38,829 nucleotides of DNA from Gammaproteobacteria bacterium (GCA_007694905.1 REEU01000090.1:1-38829); one strand, 5' to 3'. Positions 1 to 8,775 are shown, counted from the stretch's first letter. Numbers and translations are program-made. Notes: generated from the letters alone by a model not told the origin.

Positions 1-8
1 CGACTTTC

Positions 9-55
9 GCTCCCACCGGCAATACGCAAGATTCTTGCGAGAAGCCAGTGGGAGC
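9..55. repeat. REP-type hairpin, GTGGGAGC family
   Basis: GCTCCCAC at the left end is matched by CAGTGGGAGC at the right end, with an inner partial palindrome (CGCAAG / CTTGCG) between them. The same terminal motif bounds intergenic elements near 5.1, 8.7, 11.1 and 38.7 kb, so this is one member of a dispersed REP-like family. It lies just downstream of the leftward three-gene unit and could act as its 3' end structure. Confidence 0.65.
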
Positions 56-94
56 GGACGTAGGCCACAGGGGGATGCACCGATCGGAGGCGCG

Positions 95-445
95 TCAGGA
101 GTTGAGGTCGCGCAGATCAGGGGGCGGCGGGATCGCCTCATCGAGGTGAACGATGTCGACGTTGGCCGCGTAGCGATCCTGCCAGGCCGCCAGCGGCAGC
201 CAATATGGATGCGCGTCGCCGTCGCGGCTGATCCAGCCACCGCAGGCATCACTGAGCGTGCGCAGGTCGTCCAGATGTTCCTGCGTCAGATCCAGTCGCC
301 CGTAGCGCATGGGCCCGTTCACACAGGCGTGCCAGAGCACGTACTCCAGATGATCCGCCCACTCCTGATCGTAGGCCTCCCGGCACAGCGCCTTCATGTA
401 GCGTTCGAGTTCCCGCTGGCCGGGCTCGAGCTGCGAACGGCTCAC
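95..445 (-). CDS. Hypothetical protein, 116 aa, coupled to SDR
   Basis: I do not recognise this family. The GTG start overlaps the TGA stop of the SDR gene (GTGA), which suggests translational coupling as the last gene of the CoA-transferase/SDR unit. The protein is acidic, soluble and has no signal peptide or membrane segment. It is rich in Trp and His (DQEWADHLEYVLWHACVNG near residues 25-45) and ends with a proline run, PPPPDLRDL. An upstream in-frame extension lies entirely within the SDR gene and is low-complexity, so the overlapping GTG is preferred. A role as partner of the neighbouring enzymes is inferred only from position. Confidence 0.6.
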   Translation of the reverse strand: MSRSQLEPGQRELERYMKALCREAYDQEWADHLEYVLWHACVNGPMRYGRLDLTQEHLDDLRTLSDACGGWISRDGDAHPYWLPLAAWQDRYAANVDIVHLDEAIPPPPDLRDLNS

Positions 446-1215
446 CGGGCCACCGAATGACCACCATCGACGGTGACGATGGTGCCACTGACATAGCTCG
501 CCCGCGGCGAGGCGAGAAACACCACCACATCGGCCACCTCCACCGGTTCCGCCGGTCGGTCGAAGGGCAGCCGCCCCAGCATGCGTGGCCACTGGTCCGG
601 ATCGCGACCGGCCATGCGCGCCCGGGTGCGCGCCTGATTTTCCATGCGGTCGGTCCGGGTGAGGCCGGGATTGACGCCGACCACGCGGATCCCATGCCGG
701 GGGCCACCCGCACCCACCGCACGCGTGAACGCCATCAAGCCGGCGTTCGCCGTGACGCCGGCGATGTAGCCCGGATCGTGGCGCTCACCCCCGGTGCCAA
801 TCACGTTGACGATGACGCCGCCGCCCGCGTCGCGCATGCGCGCGTACATGGCCCGACACAGATTGATGTAGGCGAACATCTTCAGATCCCAGCTCGTCCG
901 CCAGGCATCCTCATCCACCGCATTCAGCGGTCCGGCAGGAATGGCGCCGGCATTGTTGATCAACAGGTCCACCGACCCGACCCGGCTGGCCAGCGCCTCG
1001 GCGCGACCACGCTGGGACAGGTCCATGGCATGGACCTCCACCTGGACCTGATGGCGGTCCATCAGCTCCATGCGCGCCCGTTCCAGGTCGGTTCGGGACC
1101 GGGCCACCAGATGCAGGTTGACCCCTTCCTCTGCCAGACCTTCCGCCACGGCGCGGCCGATCCCCCGACTGGCACCCGTGATGAGGGCTTGCTTACCGCG
1201 AAGATGCAGATCCAT
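442..1215 (-). CDS. Atypical short-chain dehydrogenase/reductase
   Basis: A 257-aa Rossmann-fold protein of the SDR superfamily. The cofactor loop TGASRGIG (13-20) and the structural NNAG motif (87-90) are intact, and the C-terminal SGTIVTVDGG segment is typical. The active site is not: Tyr150 is present, but the Lys of YxxxK is Val154, and the usual catalytic Ser region reads NVIGTGGE. SDRs with a GE..xxYIAG segment in this place form a known atypical group, so the enzyme may use different chemistry or bind a substrate without classical reduction. It starts 14 bases after the CoA-transferase stop and overlaps the next gene, so the three are probably one operon acting on an acyl-CoA-linked substrate (inference). 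Confidence 0.85.
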   Translation of the reverse strand: MDLHLRGKQALITGASRGIGRAVAEGLAEEGVNLHLVARSRTDLERARMELMDRHQVQVEVHAMDLSQRGRAEALASRVGSVDLLINNAGAIPAGPLNAVDEDAWRTSWDLKMFAYINLCRAMYARMRDAGGGVIVNVIGTGGERHDPGYIAGVTANAGLMAFTRAVGAGGPRHGIRVVGVNPGLTRTDRMENQARTRARMAGRDPDQWPRMLGRLPFDRPAEPVEVADVVVFLASPRASYVSGTIVTVDGGHSVAR

Positions 1216-1229
1216 GTCTCAAATCACCG

Positions 1230-2450
1230 TCAGACCGAGTCGTCACCCATGAGTTGCCCCCGCTGCCCTGCATCGAAACCGAGCTCGACGAGCAGCGCCT
1301 CCGTATCCGCGCCCAGCCCCGGCGCACCGCGTCGAATCGACGCCGGCGTCCGGTCGAAGCGCGCCGCCGGCCGCGGCTGGCGAATGCGGCCGGCGTCCGG
1401 GTGTGCATATTCTGCCAGTAGATCATTGGCAATGATCTGCTCGTGATCGAGCACTTCGCTGCGGGACAGCACCGGTGCACAAGGCACACCCTCCTGATCG
1501 AGGCGTTCGAGCCAATCGGCGCTCGACCGTGTCGCGAGCACTGCAGCGGTCAAAGCGAGCCGGTCGGCCACATTCGCAACCCGATCCTGGGCCGTCCGGA
1601 AACGCGCATCGCGTTCCCACTCCGGTCGTTCCAGCGCCCGGCACATGCCGGACCATTCCGCATCCGACACCGCGCCAGCGGTGATCCAGCCGTCCGCAGT
1701 GGCGAAGATCAGGTCCTGGGCCAGCTGAGAGCGGGCCGCCGCCACCTCCTGGCCCACGAACGTATGCCCGGTCATCCCTTCCGGCCACAGGAATGCCACC
1801 GTGGCGTCGAGCATGGCCAGCTTCAGGTGCTGTCCGCCGCCGTTGCGCTCCCGCGCGAACAGGGCCGCGGTGATGGCCTGGGCTGCGGTCAGTGCCGTGA
1901 CCTTGTCAGGAATGATCGTGCGCACCATGCGCGGCCGCCCGCTGTCGCGATCCGCCTGAATCGCAGCGAGTCCCGACAACGCCTGGATCACCGGATCATA
2001 GACCCGTTTGTGGGCATAGGGTCCGGTCTCACCGAAACCAGAGATGGAAACGTAGATCAGGTCATCGCGTTGCGCCCGCATCACGGCCTCGCCGATGCCC
2101 ATACGCTCAGCCGCACCCGGGCGGAAGTTCTGTACGAACACGTCCGCCGTGCGCACCAGACGCTTCAGCGCCTCCATGCCGAGCGGCGTCTTCAGATCAA
2201 GCACCACGGACCGTTTGGAACGATTGGAAGACAGAAACGTGGCCGACATCCCCCCGCGGGACGCGCCCATGTGGCGGACCAGATCCCCGCTGGGCGGCTC
2301 GACCTTGATCACGTCGGCCCCCTGATCCGCCAGCATCATGGTGGCCACCGGACCGGAGATCATCGCAGTGAGATCCACCACCCGCACACCGGTAAGCGGT
2401 CCGGGTAGATCCGAGGTTTGCGGCCTGTCGTTCACGGCTTCATCATCCAA
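1230..2450 (-). CDS. CaiB/BaiF family (family III) CoA-transferase
   Basis: A protein of about 400 aa. Family III CoA-transferases move CoA between an acyl-CoA and a free acid through an aspartyl-CoA thioester. The N-terminal signature GVRVVDLTAMISGPVATMML (21-40) and the ADQGADVIKVEPPSGD segment (41-56) are typical. Asp182, in TIIPDKVTALTAAQA, sits where the catalytic Asp is expected, and the C-terminal GVPCAPVLS motif is present. The start is uncertain: TTG at 2450 or GTG at 2435; the conserved fold begins after both. First gene of the leftward unit with the SDR. The acyl group cannot be read from the sequence. Confidence 0.9.
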   Translation of the reverse strand: MDDEAVNDRPQTSDLPGPLTGVRVVDLTAMISGPVATMMLADQGADVIKVEPPSGDLVRHMGASRGGMSATFLSSNRSKRSVVLDLKTPLGMEALKRLVRTADVFVQNFRPGAAERMGIGEAVMRAQRDDLIYVSISGFGETGPYAHKRVYDPVIQALSGLAAIQADRDSGRPRMVRTIIPDKVTALTAAQAITAALFARERNGGGQHLKLAMLDATVAFLWPEGMTGHTFVGQEVAAARSQLAQDLIFATADGWITAGAVSDAEWSGMCRALERPEWERDARFRTAQDRVANVADRLALTAAVLATRSSADWLERLDQEGVPCAPVLSRSEVLDHEQIIANDLLAEYAHPDAGRIRQPRPAARFDRTPASIRRGAPGLGADTEALLVELGFDAGQRGQLMGDDSV

Positions 2451-2552
2451 GGACCTGAACTGGCCACCTCCCGATCCATCCAGCCCCCTGTTGCAACAGA
2501 CAAGCCCGAGACCCTATCGTCGCAGAGTCCCCATCACGACGCACGGCCCACC

Positions 2553-2912
2553 ATGAAAGCACCGATCCGCGATCCAGACCTGCTGACGCAACTGCTCGGG
2601 CGCGTGGTCATCGCCGTGGACAGCGAAACGGAGATGGGCATGACCCGAATCCTGGGGCTGGAGCTTGCGGACGGCGTGCGCTTTCCGCTTCCGGCAGGCA
2701 ACGCCTTGCGTTCAGCAGGCGAAATCGCGGAGATACGCGCCCTGTTCGCGGGGCTGTCACGGCAGGCTGCAGCCATCGTCCGCAATCAGGTCGGACCAGG
2801 CGACGCGCCTGCCGCGGCGGCACACATCGAGGCTGCAGTGAACGCAGCACTCATGGATCCGGATGCGCTGGTCGAGATCCGCGGGCCCGGAGTACCCCAG
2901 GCCCGCTCATGA
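2553..2912 (+). CDS. Hypothetical protein, 119 aa
   Basis: Unrecognised small soluble protein, divergent from the CoA-transferase and convergent with the next gene, its stop only 1 base from that gene's stop. ATG at 2553 is preferred to an upstream in-frame start because the upstream part would overlap the CoA-transferase start and is low-complexity. The first half looks beta-rich (LGRVVIAVDSETEMGMTRI); the second half is Ala-rich and helical. There is no signal peptide, TM helix or metal-binding motif. Codon usage matches the neighbours, which supports it as a real gene, but no function can be given. Confidence 0.55.
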   Translation: MKAPIRDPDLLTQLLGRVVIAVDSETEMGMTRILGLELADGVRFPLPAGNALRSAGEIAEIRALFAGLSRQAAAIVRNQVGPGDAPAAAAHIEAAVNAALMDPDALVEIRGPGVPQARS

Positions 2913-2913
2913 C

Positions 2914-3396
2914 TCACCAGTCCGGTTGCTGTGGCTGCCCTTGCTGTTGTTGCTGCTGGAACTGCTGCCGCATCATCTGTTCCTGCATTTCGCGCTGACG
3001 CTGAGCCTGGACTTCGAGCTCCTGCCGCTGTTCGGCGGTGAACACCGCCTGCACCTTGCTCTGCAGCAGCAGTGACAGCGCCGTCACCTCACCGGTGAGC
3101 TCGCCGAGGCGGGCCGCGCCGGCGCGGATCGCGCTCTCGTCGTAGTCGTGCCCGACATGGCTGCGCAGCTCAACCTGAACGCCCTCCGCCTGCTCCTGTA
3201 GGGCCTCGATCTGCGGACCGAGATCATCGATCACCGCCCGGACTTCAGCCTGCTGGCTATCGGTCAGGCCGATGGCCTCCGCCAGCTGATCCACCTGATC
3301 CTCGCCACCCGGAGCAGTCATCTGGGCCAGCGCCGACGGTGCCAGCACGATCGCGCCAAGAAGCGCTATGGTCTTGATTAGATTCAACCTGTTCAC
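2914..3396 (-). CDS. Spy/CpxP-like periplasmic protein with LTxxQ motifs
   Basis: About 160 aa with a clear signal peptide (IALLGAIVLAPSALA, cleavage before QM). The mature part is almost wholly helical and has two LTxxQ-type motifs, LTDSQ (44-48) and FTAEQ (119-123), as in the Spy/CpxP family of periplasmic chaperones and stress sensors. The C-terminal tail is a Gln/Met-rich low-complexity run (about 140-160). GTG at 3396 is the longest sensible start; TTG at 3387 is as plausible because purine-rich AGGGTGA then sits at a better distance. It is divergent from the polyphosphate enzyme gene across about 150 bases. A chaperone or metal-stress role is from family knowledge only. Confidence 0.7.
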   Translation of the reverse strand: MNRLNLIKTIALLGAIVLAPSALAQMTAPGGEDQVDQLAEAIGLTDSQQAEVRAVIDDLGPQIEALQEQAEGVQVELRSHVGHDYDESAIRAGAARLGELTGEVTALSLLLQSKVQAVFTAEQRQELEVQAQRQREMQEQMMRQQFQQQQQQGQPQQPDW

Positions 3397-3550
3397 CCTG
3401 CTTTCGAACCTGAAAGCCGCGCACCATAACGTGCCACAGCACAGGATGCATCCCGACCCCGCCCCGCCGCGAGCGGCCCGCGGCCCTGTCAGCGGGCCGA
3501 ACACACTGCAAATGCTAGACTCGAAGTGGAGTAAATGCAGGAAGCAGAGC

Positions 3551-5026
3551 ATGTTCGAGATCGCAGAACTGGGACGCAAGGTACGCAAGAACACCTTCAA
3601 GGCGGAGGAGCCAGGGCTGCACACGGCACTGCTGCGGGCCCAGTTCGCGCTGCGAGACGCCAAGGTTCCGGTCATCATCATCGCTTCCGGGGTAGAGGGC
3701 GCCGGCAAGGGTGCCACCGTCAACCGCCTGCACAAATGGCTCGACACCCGCGGGGTCTCGACCCATCCGCTCTGGGACAAGACGGATGAGGAGCGCGAGC
3801 GGCCCGAGTTCTGGCGCTTCTGGCGGGTGATGCCGCCCCGGGGCACCATCGCAGTCCTGTTCGGCTCCTGGTACACCCACCCCATCGCCGATCGTGCCCT
3901 GAAACGCATCGGCAAGTCCGCCTTCCAGCGCCAGCTGCACCGCATCGTGGAACTCGAAAGACTGCTGATCGACGACGGCGCGCTCATCGTCAAGCTCTGG
4001 TTCCACCTGACGAAGCAACAGCAGCGCAAACGATTGCAACAGGACGAGGAGGCGGGTATCGCCTCGCCGCACCTGAAAATCCACACACGGCGCCACAAAC
4101 ATTTTCGCGCCGCCGCCGAGCAGGCCATCCGCACCACCGACGAAGGCATCGCACCCTGGCACATCATCGAGGCACGCGATGGCCGCTACCGGGACCTGGC
4201 CGCCGGTCGCATCCTGCTCGCCGCCATGGAGAAAAGGCTGGACGACATCGAGGACGGAGCCGGCCCGGCGCCCATGTCCGCACCACCGATGACCCCGCCA
4301 GCAGCGGACACGCCTACCGTCCTCGACACAGTGAAGCTCGACCGCAGGCTCTCCTCGAAAACCTATTCGAAGCGGCTCGACCGCCACCAGACGGAACTAC
4401 GCAAGCTGACGTGGGAGGCTCACGCCCAGCACCGGAATACGGTCATGGTGTTCGAAGGCTGGGATGCCGCGGGCAAGGGTGGCGCCATCCGACGCCTGAC
4501 CGCAGCCATGGACGCGCGTCTGTTCCGGGTGATCTCCACCGGCGCGCCCACGGACGAGGAGCAGGCCCATCACTACCTGTGGCGCTTCTGGCGGCACATC
4601 CCCCGGTCCGGGTACATGACCCTATACGATCGATCCTGGTACGGACGGGTACTCGTTGAACGCGTCGAACGTTACGCCACCACGGAGCAGTGGGCGCGCG
4701 CCTATCAGGAGATCAACGACTTCGAGGAGCAGCTCGCCGACCATGGCGTAGTGCTGCTGAAGTTCTGGCTTCACGTCAGTCCCGACAAACAGCTCGAGCG
4801 CTTCCGCGAGCGGGAACGTCAGGCCTGGAAACAGCACAAGCTCACCCCGGATGACTGGCGCAACCGGGAGCGTTGGGACGCCTACCGGGCCGCGGTTCAC
4901 GACATGGTGGCCCGCACCAGCACGGTCCACGCACCCTGGCATCTGATCGGCGCCAACGACAAGAGAGCGGCGCGCATCGAGGTCATCGAGACCGTCTGCG
5001 AGCGCCTCGACGAAGCGCTGTCCTGA
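3551..5026 (+). CDS. pap: Polyphosphate:AMP phosphotransferase (two-domain PPK2 class II)
   Basis: 491 aa, close to the roughly 500 aa of known PAP proteins. The enzyme phosphorylates AMP to ADP with polyphosphate as donor. Two PPK2 domains are in tandem: the first has the P-loop GVEGAGKG (47-54), the second GWDAAGKG (303-310), followed by the lid and Walker B-like stretch YDRSWYGRVLVERVE (359-373). A linker rich in Pro/Ala/Thr (about 236-260) separates them. The start MFEIAELGRKV matches the usual PAP N-terminus, so in-frame upstream codons are not used. Monocistronic on the plus strand. In this family the C-terminal domain is thought to carry most of the activity. Confidence 0.93.
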   Translation: MFEIAELGRKVRKNTFKAEEPGLHTALLRAQFALRDAKVPVIIIASGVEGAGKGATVNRLHKWLDTRGVSTHPLWDKTDEERERPEFWRFWRVMPPRGTIAVLFGSWYTHPIADRALKRIGKSAFQRQLHRIVELERLLIDDGALIVKLWFHLTKQQQRKRLQQDEEAGIASPHLKIHTRRHKHFRAAAEQAIRTTDEGIAPWHIIEARDGRYRDLAAGRILLAAMEKRLDDIEDGAGPAPMSAPPMTPPAADTPTVLDTVKLDRRLSSKTYSKRLDRHQTELRKLTWEAHAQHRNTVMVFEGWDAAGKGGAIRRLTAAMDARLFRVISTGAPTDEEQAHHYLWRFWRHIPRSGYMTLYDRSWYGRVLVERVERYATTEQWARAYQEINDFEEQLADHGVVLLKFWLHVSPDKQLERFRERERQAWKQHKLTPDDWRNRERWDAYRAAVHDMVARTSTVHAPWHLIGANDKRAARIEVIETVCERLDEALS

Positions 5027-5081
5027 TCGCTTCGTAGTTGGATCAGTCGCCAATCGCTACGCCGGCCTGCGGCCGACGGCA

Positions 5082-5200
5082 GCTCCCACTGATACATCGC
5101 AAGGCCCCTGCGAAACGCAGTGGGCGCAATTCGTCGGGAGCGAATTGCGTCGCACGAAGTGCGCCCCGGAGGGGTGCGCGCCATGGATGGCGCGCAACAG
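5082..5200. repeat. REP hairpin plus 83-bp repeat module A
   Basis: The 374-base stretch between the polyphosphate gene and putA (5027-5400) holds no gene but is nearly all repeat DNA. GCTCCCACT at 5082 pairs with GCAGTGGGCGC ending near 5126. Module A follows (5118-5200): it begins CAGTGGG, contains GAGCGAATTGCGTCGCACG and the palindrome GCGCGCCATGGATGGCGCGC, and ends CAACAG. An inverted, closely similar copy lies at 11063-11143. Confidence 0.75.
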
Positions 5201-5310
5201 CGCACGTCCGCAAAGCGGGCGTGGCGATAAGCGTGGCGCGGCAGAACGCTTAGAATGGACGGCAGTCCGCGATCGCGACGCCGGCCTGCGGCCGACGTCA
5301 GCTCCCACTG
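5201..5310 (+). repeat. 110-bp dispersed repeat, copy 1 (module B)
   Basis: Aligned by eye without gaps, this matches 8666-8775 at 102 of 110 positions; the last 50 bases are identical. It begins CGCACGTCCGC and ends GCTCCCACTG. Inside is TAGAAT, resembling a -10 hexamer, and the GC-rich palindrome GCCGGCCTGCGGCCG. Together with module A it forms a 193-bp unit with inverted ends CAGTGGG / CCCACTG. It lies downstream of putA; the second copy is upstream of putA in the same orientation. Confidence 0.85.
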
Positions 5311-5400
5311 GTGCATCCCAAGACCCCAGCGAAACGCAGTGGGAGCAATCCGCCGGGAGCGAACTGCGGTCCGGAAGATGCGCGCGCAGCGCGCAGCGGG
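5301..5400. repeat. REP hairpin and truncated module A next to the putA stop
   Basis: GCTCCCACTG (5301) pairs with GCAGTGGGAGC (ending 5346) as a REP hairpin. From about 5337 the sequence follows module A (GTGGGAGCAATCCGCCGGGAGCG) but breaks off into GCGCGCGCAGCGCGCAGC just before the putA stop. It may serve as the 3' stem-loop of the putA transcript. Confidence 0.6.
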
Positions 5401-8400
5401 TCAGCCGATGCGGCGCAGGAGCTCGGCGTTGCCGCCCGAGGCGGTGGTGTTGACCGTGAGGGTACGCTCGGTGGCGAAACGCAGCAGATAGTGCGGGCCG
5501 CCGGCCTTCGGGCCGGTGCCCGAAAGGCCCTGCCCGCCGAAGGGCTGCGACCCGACGATGGCGCCGATCATGTTGCGATTGACGTACATGTTGCCGACGG
5601 GCACCGCCGCGAACAGCTGTTTCGCACGGCGCTCGATGCGCGAATGCAGCCCGAACGTGAGCCCGTAGCCGCTGTCCGCAACCTCAGCGAGACAGGCGTC
5701 GAGATCCGCCTCCTTGAAGCGCCGCACGTGCAGAATCGGCCCGAACTTCTCGCCGCCGATGTCGCCAATGTGATCGATGCCGAACAGTCTTGGCGCGACG
5801 AACGTCCCGCGGGCATCGATTTCGGCGGGCACCTGCAGCCGATGCTGAAGGCGCTTGCCCTCCTCCATCCGCGCCGCATGCTCGAGCAGCATGTTGCGCG
5901 CCGCCACGTCGATCACGGGACCCACGTCCGTACCAGGATCCCGCGGGTCACCGATGACCAGCGCATCCATGGCACCACACAGCATCTCGATGAGCGGATC
6001 GTGGATCGCATCCTGGACATACAGCACCCGCAGTGCGGAACAGCGCTGCCCCGCGCTGCCGAAAGCACTGCGCAGGACGTCGTCCGTCACCTGCTCCGGC
6101 AGCGCGCTGGAATCCACGAACATGGCATTGAGACCACCGGTCTCGGCAATGAGCGGAATCAGCGCACCCGGTCGCGCCGCCAGCGTCTGCGCGATGCGCC
6201 GGGCCGTGGCCTCCGAGCCGGTGAACGCCACCCCGGCAATACCCGGATGGCTGACCAGCGGTTGGCCGACGTTTTCGCCGTCCCCCGGCAGCAGCTGCAG
6301 CACGCTTGCCGGCACGCCGGCGCCGTGCATGAGCGCGACCGCGCGGGCCGCAATCAGGGGCGTCTGCTCGGCGGGTTTGGCCACCACTGCATTGCCCGCC
6401 GCCAGTGCCCCCGCCACCTGACCGGTGAAGATGGCGAGCGGAAAGTTCCACGGACTGATACAGGCGAACACACCGCGCCCGTGCAGACTGAGCTCGTTGC
6501 GCTCACCAGTGGGTCCCGGCAGCCTGCGGCTGCCCTCGAACTGTTCCCGGGCGAGGGCTGCATAGTGACGCAGGAAGTCTACCGCTTCGCGCACCTCTGC
6601 CAGAGCGTCAGGGATGGTCTTGCCGGCTTCCAGCACGGCCAGATGCATGAGCCGGAACAGATCCTCCTCGAAGGCATCTGCAGCCCGTTCCAGTATCTCA
6701 GCCCGCGCAGCCCCGCCCTGCCGGTCCCAGTCGCGCTGGGCCGGCCGGGCACCCTTCACTGCTGCGTCCACGTCCTCGGCGCGCGCCTCGATGACGCTTC
6801 CCGCCGGCTCGTGCAGCCGGGCCGGGTTGTGCACTTCCAGCGGCGACCCATCGCGGCCACGCCCATCGATCAGCGGTGCCGCCACCCGCGTCTCGGCGTC
6901 GTGGCGCCGGAATTCGGTTTCGACCTGGCCGAGCACCCGTGCGTCTTCCAGGTCCAGTGCGCGGGAGTTGCGCCGCGGCGCGAACAGGTCCGCCGGCAGG
7001 GCGATGTCGGGATGGCGCGTCTGATCGAGCCCGCGCACCTCGACGAAAGGGTCGGTGACCACCTCCTCCACGGGATAGCGCTCATTGAGGAAGCGATTGA
7101 CGAAGGAAGAGTTGGCACCGTTCTCCAGCAGTCGTCGCACCAGATAGGACACCAGATTCTCGTGCCCGCCCACCGGCGCATAGGTCCGCACCGGCGGCAG
7201 GTCCGGATACTGCTCGGCTGCCACCCGGTAGAGCAGCTCACCCATGCCGTGCAGGCGCTGGAACTCGAACAGCGCGCCCTTCGGCGCCATGGCCATCACG
7301 CTGGCGAGAGAGTGAGCGTTGTGGGTGGCGAACTGGGGCAGCAACCAGCCGTCCGACTCCAGCAGTGCACCGGCAGACACCAGCCAGGCCAGATCCGTCG
7401 ACGCCTTGCGCGAAAAAACGGGGAAGTCCGCCAGGCCTGCCTCCTGGGCGTGCTTGATCTCCGCATCCCAGTAGGCACCTTTCACCAGCCGAACGGGGAA
7501 GCGGCGGCCGCTGTCCCGGGCCAGCGTGGCAAGCCAGTCCACCAGATCCCGGGCGCGCTTGCCGTAGGCCTGGACCACGAACCCGGCCCCGTCCCAGCCC
7601 GCCAGGTCCGGATCCCGGGCCAGCCGCTCGAACAGCTCCATGGACATGAGCAGTCGGCTGGCCTCCTCGGCATCGATGCTGAGACCGATGCCGCCGCTTG
7701 CCGCCCGCAGCGCCAGCGCCTTCAGGCGCTGATAGATGACATCGTTCACATCCGGCCAGTGCAGCGTGTCGTAGTGGGGATGCAGCGCCGACAGCTTGAC
7801 CGAGACACCGGAGCGCTCATGCGGCGCACCGGCCCCGTCCCGCGCCACCCGATCGATGGCCGCGGCATAGGATTCGCTGTAGGCCGCGGCGTCCGCTTCG
7901 GTCCGCGCGCCCTCGCCGAGCATGTCGAAGGAGAACAGGGCCGCGTCACCATATTCCTTGCGGCCCCGGCGGATGGCCTCGTCGATGGTCTCGCCGAGGA
8001 CGAACTCGCGCCCGAGGATGCGCATGGCCCCGTGCAGCGCATTGCGGATCACCGGCTCCCCGGTCCGGGACACCATGCGTCGCAGCCACGCCACCGGTGC
8101 CTTGCGGAATTCCTGTGCCGGACGGATCACGCGGCCGGTGAGCATCAGCGCCCAGGTGGACGCATTGACCAGCAGGGCGTCGGAACCGCCGAGGTGATCG
8201 TCCCAGTTGCCGGCCAGCACCTTGTCGGAAATGAGTTCATCCGCGGTGGCGTCGTCGGGGATGCGCAGCAGTGCTTCCGCCAGACACATCAGTGCCACGC
8301 CTTCTTCGTTGGACAGGCCGTACTCTTCTAAGAAGGCGTCGAGGCGACTGCGGTCGGCGCGATGCTCACGGGCGCGGCGGACCAGATCCCGGCCCTGCTC

Positions 8401-8550
8401 CAGCGCGCGGCGGCGCGCCGCCGTGGCCATCGGGTAGGCATCGAGAAGATCAGTGACCACCTGCTCCTCGTCCCGGAGCTTGCCCCGCTCCACCCGCTCG
8501 CGCAGGTCGTCCGTGGACATGGAGTCAGGGCCGGAATCCTGCAGTGCCAT
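5401..8550 (-). CDS. putA: Bifunctional PutA: proline dehydrogenase / P5C dehydrogenase
   Basis: 1049 aa. PutA oxidises proline to pyrroline-5-carboxylate with FAD and quinone, then to glutamate with NAD+. Domains in order: N-terminal arm and alpha-domain (about 20-150); PRODH barrel (about 200-500) with RLVKGAYWDAEIK (354-366) and RRLLENGANSSFVNR (472-486); aldehyde dehydrogenase domain (about 560-1040) with ISPWNFPLAIFTGQ (698-711), FTGSEATARR, Glu803 in ETGG and catalytic Cys837 in GQRCSAL. It lacks the N-terminal ribbon-helix-helix DNA-binding domain and C-terminal extension of E. coli-type PutA (about 1320 aa), so it should not repress its own gene. AGGAGA six bases before the ATG supports the start. 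Its gene stands alone, bracketed by direct repeats. Confidence 0.96.
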   Translation of the reverse strand: MALQDSGPDSMSTDDLRERVERGKLRDEEQVVTDLLDAYPMATAARRRALEQGRDLVRRAREHRADRSRLDAFLEEYGLSNEEGVALMCLAEALLRIPDDATADELISDKVLAGNWDDHLGGSDALLVNASTWALMLTGRVIRPAQEFRKAPVAWLRRMVSRTGEPVIRNALHGAMRILGREFVLGETIDEAIRRGRKEYGDAALFSFDMLGEGARTEADAAAYSESYAAAIDRVARDGAGAPHERSGVSVKLSALHPHYDTLHWPDVNDVIYQRLKALALRAASGGIGLSIDAEEASRLLMSMELFERLARDPDLAGWDGAGFVVQAYGKRARDLVDWLATLARDSGRRFPVRLVKGAYWDAEIKHAQEAGLADFPVFSRKASTDLAWLVSAGALLESDGWLLPQFATHNAHSLASVMAMAPKGALFEFQRLHGMGELLYRVAAEQYPDLPPVRTYAPVGGHENLVSYLVRRLLENGANSSFVNRFLNERYPVEEVVTDPFVEVRGLDQTRHPDIALPADLFAPRRNSRALDLEDARVLGQVETEFRRHDAETRVAAPLIDGRGRDGSPLEVHNPARLHEPAGSVIEARAEDVDAAVKGARPAQRDWDRQGGAARAEILERAADAFEEDLFRLMHLAVLEAGKTIPDALAEVREAVDFLRHYAALAREQFEGSRRLPGPTGERNELSLHGRGVFACISPWNFPLAIFTGQVAGALAAGNAVVAKPAEQTPLIAARAVALMHGAGVPASVLQLLPGDGENVGQPLVSHPGIAGVAFTGSEATARRIAQTLAARPGALIPLIAETGGLNAMFVDSSALPEQVTDDVLRSAFGSAGQRCSALRVLYVQDAIHDPLIEMLCGAMDALVIGDPRDPGTDVGPVIDVAARNMLLEHAARMEEGKRLQHRLQVPAEIDARGTFVAPRLFGIDHIGDIGGEKFGPILHVRRFKEADLDACLAEVADSGYGLTFGLHSRIERRAKQLFAAVPVGNMYVNRNMIGAIVGSQPFGGQGLSGTGPKAGGPHYLLRFATERTLTVNTTASGGNAELLRRIG

Positions 8551-8656
8551 GAGGGATCTCCTGGTCGTCAGCCCGCGTGGAACAGATTCAACGCTTCCCG
8601 CACTCTGTCTTGGAAAACAACTTAACTAATTGATATAGCTATAATTTCACAAGATC
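8551..8656 (-). promoter_or_regulatory. AT-rich leader upstream of putA
   Basis: Between putA and the repeat lies a sharp AT-rich patch (about 8617-8652), unlike the GC-rich surroundings, with the interrupted palindrome ATAGCTAT. It is the natural place for the putA promoter and an operator, but I cannot assign clean -35/-10 hexamers. Confidence 0.35.
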
Positions 8657-8775
8657 CAGTGGGAGCGCACGTCCGCGAAGCGGGCGTGGCGATGAGCGCG
8701 ACGCGGCAGAACGCCTAGAATCAAGGGCAGTCCGCGATCGCGACGCCGGCCTGCGGCCGACGTCAGCTCCCACTG
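8657..8775 (+). repeat. 110-bp dispersed repeat, copy 2, with inverted ends
   Basis: CAGTGGGAGC at the left end and GCTCCCACTG at the right end are perfect inverted repeats. The core 8666-8775 is the ungapped partner of 5201-5310 (8 mismatches by eye). This copy lacks module A, as if it were the simple form of the 193-bp unit at 5118-5310. With the leader above it fills most of the gene-free stretch 8551-8859; nothing else is recognisable there. Confidence 0.85.

Noticed and set aside
2914-2985. CAG/CTG-like triplet repeat as a mobile or unstable repeat
   Set aside because: It encodes the Gln-rich tail of the Spy-like protein and is imperfect; simple low-complexity coding sequence.
5082-5400. 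CRISPR array
   Set aside because: Repeats are few, irregularly spaced and palindromic with GTGGGAGC borders; no cas genes; fits REP elements.
5311-8331. A 1006-codon open frame on the plus strand
   Set aside because: It lies fully antisense to putA, is rich in His/Arg/Gln/Gly as third-position shadows are, and has no domain; putA has all motifs.
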